Shown here one piece after another: positions 34,760 to 42,598 of a stretch of 56,589 bases of DNA. Made by a program: the position numbers and the translations under genes. Each line of letters begins with the position of its first letter. The first letter of the stretch is position 1. The DNA comes from Pseudomonadota bacterium (GTDB lineage: Bacteria > Desulfobacterota > Desulfovibrionia > Desulfovibrionales > Desulfomicrobiaceae), in assembly GCA_023393525.1 (NCBI GenBank), contig JAEWKZ010000064.1, positions 1-56,589 of the forward strand, in the 5' to 3' direction. The notes below the pieces were generated by a model. It was given only the letters and a program-made list of their open reading frames with translations, was not told the DNA's origin and made no database searches.

Positions 34760-37700
34760 ATGAAACTGGGAAGAAGAGAATTCGTCAAACTCACGGCCGC
34801 GGCAACCGCGGTCACGGCCTTCGGGGGCCTCGGGTTTGATCTGGCGCCGACCAAGGCCCATGCTCAGCTGTTGAGCTTGCGCAAAGGCAAGGAAACCACT
34901 TCGGTCTGCTGCTACTGTTCCGTCGGCTGCGGACTCATTGTCACCACCGATGAGAAAACAGGACGCGCCATCAATATCGAAGGCGATCCGGATCATCCCA
35001 TCAACGAAGGCGCTCTGTGCGCCAAAGGCTCGGCCATCTACCAGCTGTCCGAAAATCCCCAGCGCATCACCAAGGTGCAGTACCGCGCGCCCGGCAGCGA
35101 CAAGTGGGAAGAAAAGAGCTGGGATTGGGCCATCACGGAGATCGCCAAGCGCGTCAAGAAAGTCCGTGACGAGTCCTTCACCGTCAAGAACGCCAAGGGC
35201 GAAGTCGTCAACCGCACCGAAGGCCTGGCCTCCGTCGGCTCGGCCGCCATGGACAACGAGGAATGCTGGATCTACCAGGCCTTCCTGCGCAGTCTGGGGC
35301 TGACGTACATAGAGCACCAGGCACGTATTTGACACAGCGCAACTGTTGCGGCTCTGGCAGAGTCGTTCGGACGCGGCGCGATGACCAACCACTGGATCGA
35401 CTTCAAGAACAGTGATTGCATTTTGATAATGGGCAGCAACGCTGCCGAAAACCACCCCATCTGCTGGAAATGGGTCACCAGGGCGCAGGAAGCAGGCGCG
35501 ACGGTCATTCACGTCGACCCGCGCTACACCCGCACCTCCTCCAAGGCGGACATGTACGTCCCCCTGCGTTCGGGCTCCGACATCGGCGTCCTGGGCGGCA
35601 TGATCAAGTACATTCTGGACAACGACCTGACTCAGAAGGAATACGTCCTCCACTACACCAACGCCTCTTTTCTCGTTTCCAAGGATTTCAGCTTCAAGGA
35701 CGGCCTGTTCTCCGGCTTCGACGAGGCTGGACGCAAGTACGACAAGAAGTCCTGGGACTTCGAGATGGACGAGAACGGCGTGCCCAAGCGGGACATGACC
35801 TTGAAAGATCCCCGCTGCGTGTATCAGATCCTGAAGAAGCACTACGAGCGTTACGACTCCAAGAACGTCTCCTCCATCTCCGGCGCCCCGGAAGACAAGC
35901 TCCTGGCCTTCTACAAGGCGTACACGGCCACGGGCAAGCCGGACAAATCCGGCACCATCCTGTACGCCATGGGCTGGACCCAGCATACCGTCGGCGTGCA
36001 GAACATCCGCGCCATGAGCATCATCCAGCTGCTGCTGGGCAACATGGGCGTGGCCGGCGGCGGCGTGAACGCCCTGCGCGGCGAATCCAACGTCCAGGGT
36101 TCCACCGACCAGGCCCTGCTCTTCCACATCATCCCCGGCTACATGGCCACCCCGCGCGCCAACTGGACGACCCTGGAAGACTACAACAAGGCCAACACCC
36201 CGGCCAGCAAGGACCCCAAGAGCGTCAACTGGTGGCAGCACAAGCCCAAGTACATGGCCAGTCTGCTCAAGTCCTTCTACAAGGAAGCCGACCTGCCCAC
36301 CGCCTACGACTGGATGCCCAAGCTCGATGCCGGGCAGAACGCCTCCTGGCTGGTGCTCTTCGACAAGATGCTCAAAGGCCAGTTCAAGGGCTTCTTCGCC
36401 TGGGGCATGAACCCTGCCGCCAGCGGCGCGGACTCCAACAAGACCCGCGAAGCCCTGTCCAAGCTGGACTGGATGGTCAACGTCAACATCTTCGAGAACG
36501 AGACCGGCTCCTTCTGGAAGGGTCCGGGCGTTGATCCCAAGAAGATCAAGACCGAAGTCTTCTTCCTGCCCTGCGCCGTCTCGGTGGAAAAGGAAGGCTC
36601 CATCTCCAACTCCGGCCGCTGGATGCAGTGGCGCTACGCCGGTCCCAAGCCCATGGGCGAGTCCAAGCCCGACGGCGACATCATCTACGAACTGGCGCTC
36701 AAGATCCGCGAACTCTACAAGAAGGAAAAGGGCGCGTTCCCCGATCCGGTCCTCGGCCTCAACGTCGACGACTGGGGCGACGGCCATGTCTTCGATCCGC
36801 ACAAGGTGGCGAAGCTCATCAACGGCTACTTCCTGAAAGACACGACCATCAAGGGCGCGGACGGCAAGGAAACCGTGTACAAGGCCGGCAGCCAGGTCCC
36901 GAGCTTCGTCATGCTCCAGGCCGACGGCTCGACCTGCTCCGGCAACTGGATCTACACCGCCTCCTACACCGACAAGGGCAACATGGCCGCGCGCCGCGAC
37001 AAGACCCAGACCCCGGAGCAGGCCAAAATCGGCCTCTTCCCCGGATGGACCTGGTCCTGGCCGGTCAACCGCCGCATCATCTACAACCGGGCTTCCGTCG
37101 ACATGACCGGCAAACCCTGGGCGCCGCAGAAGCCTGTCCTGGCATGGGACGGAGCGAACAAGAAGTGGCTCATCGACGTGGTCGACGGCGGCGGAGACGC
37201 GGGCGCCAAGCATCCCTTCATCATGCAGAAGCATGGCGTGGGGCAGATCTACGGCCCGGGCCTCAACGACGGTCCTCTGCCCGAGTACTACGAACCCCTG
37301 GAATGCCCGGTCACCGAGCATCCGTTCTCCAAGCAGCTCAACAGCCCCACGGCGCTCATGTTCGCCGAGGACGCCCACAAGCGCACCACCTGCGACCCGC
37401 GTTTCCCGTTCGTGTGCACCTCGTACCGGGTCACCGAGCACTGGCAGACGGGCGTACTGACCCGCTGGCTGCCCTGGCTGACGGAAGCGCAGCCACAGAT
37501 GTTCTGCGAGATGAGCGAGGAACTGGCGGAACTCAAAGGGATCAAGAACGGCGAAAAGGTCATCCTGGAGAATCCGCGCGGACAGCTCTGGGCCATCGCC
37601 ATCGTCACCAAGCGCTTGAAGCCTTTCGACGTCATGGGCAACCCTGTCCATGTCGTGGGTATCCCCTGGCACTACGGCTGGGTCTGGCCCAAGGACGGCG

Positions 37701-37795
37701 GGGACGCAGCCAACCTGCTGACTCCTGCTGTCGGTGATCCGAACACCGGCATCCCGGAAACCAAGGCCTTCATGGTCAACGTGAAGAAAGCGTAA
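34760..37795 (+). CDS. fdhA: Selenocysteine-containing formate dehydrogenase alpha subunit (periplasmic, Mo/W)
   Basis: FdhA oxidises formate to CO2. Translated through the in-frame TGA at 35330-35332 it is 1011 residues, the normal size of Desulfovibrio FdhA. A Tat signal ('GRREFVKLT', R5-R6) covers about residues 1-35. The [4Fe-4S] ligands are C50, C53, C57 and C87. Selenocysteine is residue 191 in 'HQARI-Sec-HSATVAALAES', the metal ligand followed by the catalytic His192. Molybdopterin-binding segments include 'ILIMGSNAAENHPICWKWVT' and the C-terminal 'PFVCTSYRVTEHWQTGVLTR'. Both halves, before and after the TGA, are conserved, so it is not a broken gene. fdhB follows 9 bases later. The cofactor would come from MoeA/MobA, and FdhE would aid maturation. 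Confidence 0.97.
35330..35363 (+). promoter_or_regulatory. Selenocysteine codon and bacterial SECIS hairpin in fdhA
   Basis: The TGA at 35330-35332 is followed by a possible SelB-binding hairpin: ACT (35342-35344) pairs with AGT (35361-35363), G35345 is bulged, and TTGC (35346-35349) pairs with GCAG (35357-35360) around loop GGCTCTG. Distance from the codon (9 bases to the stem, 17 to the loop) fits bacterial SECIS elements. The fold is drawn by eye. Confidence 0.75.
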
Positions 37796-37804
37796 GGAGC
37801 CAAT

Positions 37805-38539
37805 ATGTCAGGAAAATCATTCTTCGTCGATCTGACCAAGTGTACGGCCTGCCGAGGCTGCCAGATCGCCTGCAAACAGTGGAACAAGCTCCCGGCCGAG
37901 CAGACCAAGAACCATGGCTCCCACCAGAACCCCATGGATGTTTCGGCCATCACCTATAAAACCGTGCATATGAAGGAAGTCGCCGACGACCAGGGCTTCA
38001 TGGCCGCCTGGCTCTTCTTTCCCGAGCAGTGCCGGCATTGCACCGAACCGCCCTGCAAGATGACCGCCGATGCCTATGACGACACGGCCATTCTGCAGGA
38101 CGAGGTCACCGGTGCCATCACCTTCACGGAAAAAACCAAGGATTTGCCTGATTTCGATGAAATCCGCGAAGCCTGCCCCTACAACATTCCGCGTCAGGAT
38201 GCGGCCACCAAGGTCATCACCAAGTGCACCATGTGCCTTGACCGGGTGCAGAACGGCCTCAAGCCCGCCTGCGTGCAGGCCTGCCCGACCGGAACAATGA
38301 ACTTCGGAGATCGGGACGAGATGTTGGCCCTGGCTGAGAAACGCCTGGCCGAGGTGCAGAAGAAATTCCCTGACGCGGTGTTGGGCGACGCCGATTCGAC
38401 CAGGGTCATCTACCTCTACCAGATGGAACCGCAGAAGTTTCACAACTATGCGGTGGCCGCGGCCACCACGCCTGGGCTCATGAACCGCAAGGCCATGTTC
38501 GCCAAGCTCTTCGGCTCGACTTCCAGAAGCAAGGCCTAG
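37805..38539 (+). CDS. fdhB: Formate dehydrogenase beta (iron-sulfur) subunit
   Basis: FdhB passes electrons from FdhA to periplasmic cytochrome c3. The 244-residue protein has ferredoxin-type cluster motifs: 'CTACRGCQIACKQWN' at residues 13-27, 'CRHCTEPPCKMTA' near 77, 'ACPYNIPR' near 126, 'CTMCLDRV' near 143 and 'ACVQACPTGTM' near 155, enough for three [4Fe-4S] clusters. It has no signal peptide of its own and so must be carried through the Tat system with FdhA. No cytochrome or membrane subunit follows, which gives the soluble two-subunit form. A strong terminator ends the operon. Confidence 0.96.
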   Translation: MSGKSFFVDLTKCTACRGCQIACKQWNKLPAEQTKNHGSHQNPMDVSAITYKTVHMKEVADDQGFMAAWLFFPEQCRHCTEPPCKMTADAYDDTAILQDEVTGAITFTEKTKDLPDFDEIREACPYNIPRQDAATKVITKCTMCLDRVQNGLKPACVQACPTGTMNFGDRDEMLALAEKRLAEVQKKFPDAVLGDADSTRVIYLYQMEPQKFHNYAVAAATTPGLMNRKAMFAKLFGSTSRSKA

Positions 38540-38591
38540 TCCAGAAGGCCCTCCTCCATCGGCCGGCCGGGAAGACGGCTTCCCGGCCTCT

Positions 38592-38644
38592 CTAAAAAAA
38601 AGACCCGCGCTCACGGACATCCGTGGGCGCGGGTCTTCCTTTTG
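38592..38644. terminator. Strong bidirectional terminator between fdhB and map
   Basis: AGACCCGCGC (38601-38610) pairs with GCGCGGGTCT (38627-38636), and CACGGA with TCCGTG inside it. On the plus strand the stem is followed by TCCTTTTG, and on the minus strand by eight T residues (A-run 38594-38601). It serves the convergent fdhB and map genes. Confidence 0.9.
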
Positions 38645-38666
38645 CCTCACCGAAGAAAACGGGAAC

Positions 38667-39500
38667 TCAGAGCGGATACGGGGACAGGCTGCGCACCCCT
38701 TTCTCGGTCACCAGCACGGTCTGCTCGAACTGGGCCGAAAGGCTGCCGTCGGCCGTGACCACGGTCCAGTCGTCGTCGAGCCGCCGGATGGCCAGGCCGC
38801 CCTGGTTGATCATGGGCTCGATGGTGAAGACCATGCCCGGCACCAGCACGATGCCAAGGCCGGGACGCCCGGTGTGGTTGACCTGGGGCTGTTCGTGAAA
38901 GGCGTGCCCCACCCCGTGCCCGACCAGTTCGCGCACCACGGAATACCCGGCCGCCTCGGCATGGCTCTGCACAGCATGGCCCACATCGCCAAGGGTCGCT
39001 CCAGGTCGCACGACCGCGATGCCCCGGGCCAGGCACTGCGCCGTCACGTCCACCAGCCTCTTGGCCTCGGGCGAAACCTGGCCGACGAAAAACGTGCGGT
39101 TGGCGTCGGCGAACCAGCCGTCCTTGATGCTGGTCACGTCGACATTGACGATGTCGCCCTCGCGCAGCTCGCGCGGACCGGGAATGCCGTGGCAGATCTC
39201 GTCGTTGACGGATACGCAGGTGCTCTTCGGAAATCCCCGGTAGCCCAGGGGGGCGGGCACGGCCCCATGTTCCAGAGTGAAGTCATGGACCAGGGTGTTC
39301 AGGGCATCGGTCGTAACCCCCGGAGCGATATGGGAGCCGATCATGTCCAGAGTGCGCACCACAAGGTCCCCGGCTTTGGCGATGCCGTCGACGGCGGCCT
39401 TGTCCTTCAATTTGATGCGATACCGTTTCCAATATTCATCCGCCACGGACGAGCTCAAGCTCCGGCGGTTCAGTCGTAATTTCGAATTGCGAAAAAGCAT
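38667..39500 (-). CDS. map: Methionine aminopeptidase, type I
   Basis: The enzyme removes initiator Met from new proteins. The 277-residue product has the five metal ligands in context: 'IVNVDVTSIKDGWFADANRT' (two Asp), 'LVGHGVGHAFHEQP' (His), 'FTIEPM' (Glu) and 'QFEQTVLVTE' (Glu). Also visible is 'FPKSTCVSVNDEICHGIPG' near residue 89. An N-terminal extension of about 30 basic residues ('NSKLRLNRRSLSSSV') precedes the catalytic domain, longer than in E. coli Map (264 residues). It is a single gene facing fdhAB. Confidence 0.95.
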   Translation of the reverse strand: MLFRNSKLRLNRRSLSSSVADEYWKRYRIKLKDKAAVDGIAKAGDLVVRTLDMIGSHIAPGVTTDALNTLVHDFTLEHGAVPAPLGYRGFPKSTCVSVNDEICHGIPGPRELREGDIVNVDVTSIKDGWFADANRTFFVGQVSPEAKRLVDVTAQCLARGIAVVRPGATLGDVGHAVQSHAEAAGYSVVRELVGHGVGHAFHEQPQVNHTGRPGLGIVLVPGMVFTIEPMINQGGLAIRRLDDDWTVVTADGSLSAQFEQTVLVTEKGVRSLSPYPL

Positions 39501-39621
39501 GACATGCCCTTGTTAGATGTTTTTCGTATCACTTGTCCCAGAACGCACCGTTCTGTCCAGTCTCCGCAAACGTTGCCTTCCACGACTCTTTCGGCCATGG
39601 TCGCAAAAAAAGGAGGCACCC

Positions 39622-39822
39622 ATGCCAGTTATCAAAATTTCAGGAATGTCATGCGCCCATTGTACCGGTTCCGTGACCAAGCTCTTGCAGGCCACGCCCG
39701 GAATTTCCAACGTCTCCGTAACCCTGACCCCCGGCCAGGCCAGCTTCGACGCCGCGCCCGAGGTCAAGCTCGACCAGGTCAAAGAGGCGATCCGCAAAAT
39801 CGGCTTCGACCCTCAGGATTAG
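39622..39822 (+). CDS. Heavy-metal-associated (HMA) domain protein, CopZ-like
   Basis: The 66-residue protein is a single HMA ferredoxin-like fold with metal-binding motif 'GMSCAHCTGSV' (CxxC at residues 11-14), as in copper chaperones and P-type ATPase N-domains. The rest ('LLQATPGISNVSVTLTPGQA', 'EAIRKIGFDPQD') fits the family. ATG 39622 has a perfect AGGAGG site; the open frame extends upstream without one. It probably binds Cu(I) or another soft metal in the cytoplasm. No copper ATPase is nearby; two small genes follow at once. Confidence 0.92.
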   Translation: MPVIKISGMSCAHCTGSVTKLLQATPGISNVSVTLTPGQASFDAAPEVKLDQVKEAIRKIGFDPQD

Positions 39823-39825
39823 CGC

Positions 39826-40323
39826 ATGTCCTCAACCCTGCGCAAACTGATCCTGCTCGTTCTGGGCATCCCTTTCGTCATCCTCGGCACCCGCTTTCTG
39901 CTCGATGCCGGGCAAAGCCTGTGGATCCACCTTGCCGCCGAATTCTGGCGGCCGCACAACGCCGAGGTCGTGTCCGTGGAACAGTTCGTGAGCGCGGACC
40001 AGGCCATGGGCAACCAGACCGTGGTCCGCTACCGCTACGAGTTCGAAGGCCAGTCCCATGACGGGCAGTTCTCGTGCATCGGCGACGAATGCCCGACGGA
40101 CCTTCGTCCGGCCCTGCTTGCCGCGCAAGAGGAAAACCGCCCGGTGGCGGCCCTGGTCAATCCGGACAAGCCCGCGCAATCCCTGCTCTACAGACGCCTC
40201 TACATGCCGCTCTTTCTGCTCAAGGCCGGAGCCGGCCTGTTCTGCTTCCTGACCGGGTGCGTGGCCGTCATCTTCGGCGTCTACCTCCTGACCGGGCCCG
40301 GCGCGACAAAGGGGGCCAAATGA
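39826..40323 (+). CDS. DUF3592 membrane protein
   Basis: The 165-residue protein has a membrane helix at each end ('LILLVLGIPFVILGTRFLLD' and 'GAGLFCFLTGCVAVIFGVYL') around a soluble beta domain ('VVRYRYEFEGQSHDGQFSCI', 'NRPVAALVNPDKPAQSLLYR'). This is the DUF3592 plan, where the 'V(N)P(x)xPxxSLL' segment is typical. Function is unknown. It starts 3 bases after the HMA gene and overlaps the ABM gene by 4 bases. Confidence 0.8.
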   Translation: MSSTLRKLILLVLGIPFVILGTRFLLDAGQSLWIHLAAEFWRPHNAEVVSVEQFVSADQAMGNQTVVRYRYEFEGQSHDGQFSCIGDECPTDLRPALLAAQEENRPVAALVNPDKPAQSLLYRRLYMPLFLLKAGAGLFCFLTGCVAVIFGVYLLTGPGATKGAK

Positions 40324-40625
40324 TCCATGTCGTGGCCCATGTCACCCTCAGACCCGGCACCGCTCCCGTCTTCCTGCGGGAATTCCGCGATCTGGCCGTC
40401 CTGGTCCGCCAGGAACCGGGTTGCATCGATTATTTCCCGGCCCGGGACGTGGACATGGGACTGCATTTCCAGCCCCTCGACCCGGACCGGGTCACGGTGC
40501 TGGAAAAATGGACCGGCCGCAGGGCCCTGGAAAGCCACCTGCGCTCCGGCCACATGCGGGGATTCGAAGACAGGATCAAGGATATCGTGCTCGACATGAA
40601 GCTGACCATTGTTGAAGAAGTTTAG
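40320..40625 (+). CDS. Antibiotic biosynthesis monooxygenase (ABM/YgiN-like) domain protein
   Basis: The 101-residue protein is a single ferredoxin-like ABM domain: 'VVAHVTLRPGTAPVFLREFR', 'LVRQEPGCIDYFPARDVD', 'VTVLEKWTGRRALESHLRSG'. Members include quinol monooxygenases and small dimeric proteins of unknown substrate. The ATG overlaps the previous stop by 4 bases, so it is cotranscribed with the HMA and DUF3592 genes. The substrate cannot be inferred. Confidence 0.82.
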   Translation: MIHVVAHVTLRPGTAPVFLREFRDLAVLVRQEPGCIDYFPARDVDMGLHFQPLDPDRVTVLEKWTGRRALESHLRSGHMRGFEDRIKDIVLDMKLTIVEEV

Positions 40626-40690
40626 GGGGATGAAATTTCAGGTCCTCAATTTGAGATTTGCCTTTCCTCGTTACCCACTCAGCACCTCAA

Positions 40691-40871
40691 GGTCCGCTGT
40701 CGTCATGGTCTTGAGAACTGTCGGCTGTCTGACTGAGCCAGGCATCGCTTGTTGAATCGTTGCCTGACGGATCATCCGTATTTTCCGCCCGGCACGCAAC
40801 GATTCAACTCTACGAGGCCGGAGCCGGAGAAGGAGTTCCGACAGATCTCAAGACCATGACGACAGCGGGCC
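40691..40871 (+). repeat. Structured dispersed element, copy 2 (best preserved)
   Basis: Outer arms 40691-40724 and 40838-40871 form a 34-bp stem with one mismatch and one G-U. Inner arms 40751-40763 (GTTGAATCGTTGC) and 40796-40808 pair perfectly over 13 bp, with a small ACGGA-TCA-TCCGT hairpin in the loop. The left junction is 26 bases and begins CTGTCTGACTGAGCC (40725-40739). The right junction is TCTACGAGGCCGG...AAGGAGTT (40809-40837), 6 bases longer than in the other copies. A further ~60 bases to the left (from about 40634) resemble the left flank of copy 3. It fills the 330-base gap between the ABM gene and cobH together with a terminator. Confidence 0.85.
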
Positions 40872-40891
40872 GTTTGTCGCAAAACGCAAAT

Positions 40892-40934
40892 AAAGAAGCC
40901 TCCGCCGACATCATTCCGGCGGAGGCTTCTTTTT
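40892..40934. terminator. Bidirectional intrinsic terminator
   Basis: A perfect 16-bp stem (40892-40907 with 40917-40932, AAAGAAGCCTCCGCCG arm) with a 9-base loop and T-runs on both sides. It serves cobH (minus) and the HMA-DUF3592-ABM genes plus element copy 2 (plus). Confidence 0.92.
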
Positions 40935-40955
40935 CGTGAGCAGAACAATGCGGCT

Positions 40956-41597
40956 TCAGACTCCCGACTTCTCCCACGCCAGCTTGAGCAGGGCGTTGAT
41001 CACGCTGGCCGCCAGGCTTGAGCCGCCCTTGCGCCCGGCGATGGTGATGTAGGGGATGGCGTCCTGGGCCAGAAGCAGTTCCTTGGACTCCGCCGCGTTG
41101 ACAAAGCCCACGGGCATGCCGACGATGAGTTTGGGCGGCCTCGCCCCGCGCTCCATCCAATCCAGCAGACGATAAAGGGCCGTCGGCGCGTTGCCGATGA
41201 CGAAAATATCCGCACCGCCGTGGGCCATGACCTCGTCCACCGCAGCCCAGGCCCTCGTCACCCCTTCGCTCTTGGCCCTTTTGGCCACGGCCGCGTCGTC
41301 GATCAGGCACCGCACAGCGCAGCCCAGCGGCTCGAGCCGCCGCGTCGGGATGCCGGACAAGGCCATGCGCGTATCGGTCACGATGTCGGCCCCGGACGCG
41401 AGTGCGTCCTTTCCGGCCTCGATGGCGCGGGGGTGAAAACGGATAGAGGACAGCAGATCGAAATCGGCGGTGGTGTGGATCATGCGCCGGGCCACAATCC
41501 ACTCCTCCCCTGCGAAAGGCCGGGGCTCCGCGACCTCCGCGTCAATGATGGCCAGGGAGCGGGACTCGATCTCCAGGGGCGGGACGTGAACGTACAT
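40956..41597 (-). CDS. cobH: Precorrin-8X methylmutase (CobH/CbiC)
   Basis: The enzyme moves a methyl group to make hydrogenobyrinate/cobyrinate in cobalamin synthesis. The 213-residue protein has 'IEARSL'-like 'IESRSLAIIDAEV' at the start, then 'RRMIHTTADFDLLSSIRFHP' with the catalytic His, 'IVTDTRMALSGIPTRRLEPL', 'FVIGNAPTALYRLLDWM' and 'VGMPVGFVNAAESKELLL', all family landmarks. ATG 41597 has an AAGGA site 7 bases upstream. It is isolated from other cobalamin genes in this window. Confidence 0.93.
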   Translation of the reverse strand: MYVHVPPLEIESRSLAIIDAEVAEPRPFAGEEWIVARRMIHTTADFDLLSSIRFHPRAIEAGKDALASGADIVTDTRMALSGIPTRRLEPLGCAVRCLIDDAAVAKRAKSEGVTRAWAAVDEVMAHGGADIFVIGNAPTALYRLLDWMERGARPPKLIVGMPVGFVNAAESKELLLAQDAIPYITIAGRKGGSSLAASVINALLKLAWEKSGV

Positions 41598-41655
41598 GAA
41601 CGTATCCTTGTGAAGGCGGACAGGATGCAAGGTTTCGCGGCGCTGAATCAAAACC

Positions 41656-42309
41656 TTATTTGGGCGTGGCGTCGAAAAGGGTGATGGTGAAAAGGCTTTG
41701 CTGCTCGAAAAACTCCTGCTCGATGCGACCGATCAGGGGTTCTTCGACATCGAGCACGACGCGCGCCCGCTTGAACGGCTTGTCCTCGTGTCCGACCCGA
41801 ATCCGCTTCACCAGGCGCCCTTCGCTGGCAATGTCCCGAGGCAACCCGGGCTCCGGCAAGGCGCCGTCGAAATCACACACCAGGCGCACCGGGAGTGCCG
41901 TCTTCAGTGTGAACACATCGGGAAGAACCGGGCCGTCCAGATAGATGCGCACCCGCTCCGAGGAGGCCAGGGATTCGAATTCGACACGCACGACGCGCTG
42001 CTCCTCAAAAGCGAGGCAGGTCTTGCCCCCGCCGCCTGCGAGCACGGGCACGGAGACCGTCGCGCCCGGCAGCAGAAGCGCGGAATGGAAAATACCAGGA
42101 TTGAGCTTGGCGAAAGCCTCGCGAATCGTGGCGTATTCGGCCATGGAGGTCGCACAGTTATTCTTGAGCAACAGCTGCCGGATACTCTCCCCTTCGACGA
42201 CCTTGTGGCTGAGCGTCGATCGCTCGGCGGCGAACACATGCCCCAACGGCCAGGATAGGAAGAAAATCCAGAGTGACAGCAAGGAAAGGATACGGATTGA
42301 TATTTTCAT
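41656..42309 (-). CDS. Exported protein with possible AMIN-like C-terminal domain
   Basis: The 217-residue product has a signal peptide (about residues 1-28, 'ILSLLSLWIFFLSWPLGHVF'). Next is a LysM/OapA-like segment ('LSHKVVEGESIRQLLLKNNC', 'LNPGIFHSALLLPGATVSVP'), then an AMIN-like beta domain ('VRVEFESLASSERVRIYLDG', 'ARVVLDVEEPLIGRIEQEFF', 'SLFTITLFDATPK'). AMIN domains target envelope proteins. No catalytic domain follows. The ATG at 42309 is chosen because it begins the signal peptide; its ribosome site is weak. It lies 58 bases upstream of cobH on the same strand. Confidence 0.7.
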   Translation of the reverse strand: MKISIRILSLLSLWIFFLSWPLGHVFAAERSTLSHKVVEGESIRQLLLKNNCATSMAEYATIREAFAKLNPGIFHSALLLPGATVSVPVLAGGGGKTCLAFEEQRVVRVEFESLASSERVRIYLDGPVLPDVFTLKTALPVRLVCDFDGALPEPGLPRDIASEGRLVKRIRVGHEDKPFKRARVVLDVEEPLIGRIEQEFFEQQSLFTITLFDATPK

Positions 42310-42598
42310 GACCTGCAAACATCCATCTTTTATAACGTCCGCGTCTGACAACGCAGACATTACCCAAGAAAGAAGAAAAAGAAAATCAATTCCATGCCAT
42401 TAATTTCACCTTCCCGCCCGTTCCGCGTCCCCTGGCCCTGCCTTCCGGCGCCGCGCGCGGCCAGGGACGACGACCCGGGCCCGCTTGGACACGAAGACGA
42501 ATTCTGCTAGTTTGGCTCACCGCGCGTCCGCACGGTCTCAAATACGGCAAAGGGTCGCCAGGCGCTGCCGAACCACCCGCCAAGGAAACACCGCATTC

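Noticed and set aside
34760..35332. A separate 190-residue short formate dehydrogenase fragment ending at TGA
   Set aside because: The next frame continues without a break in phase and with full family similarity; the TGA is the selenocysteine codon, so this is one gene.
40626..40955. An integron-type recombination site or CRISPR array
   Set aside because: Repeats are three dispersed copies kilobases apart, not clustered with spacers, and lack the GTTRRRY/RYYYAAC ends of attC sites; no integrase or cas gene is present.
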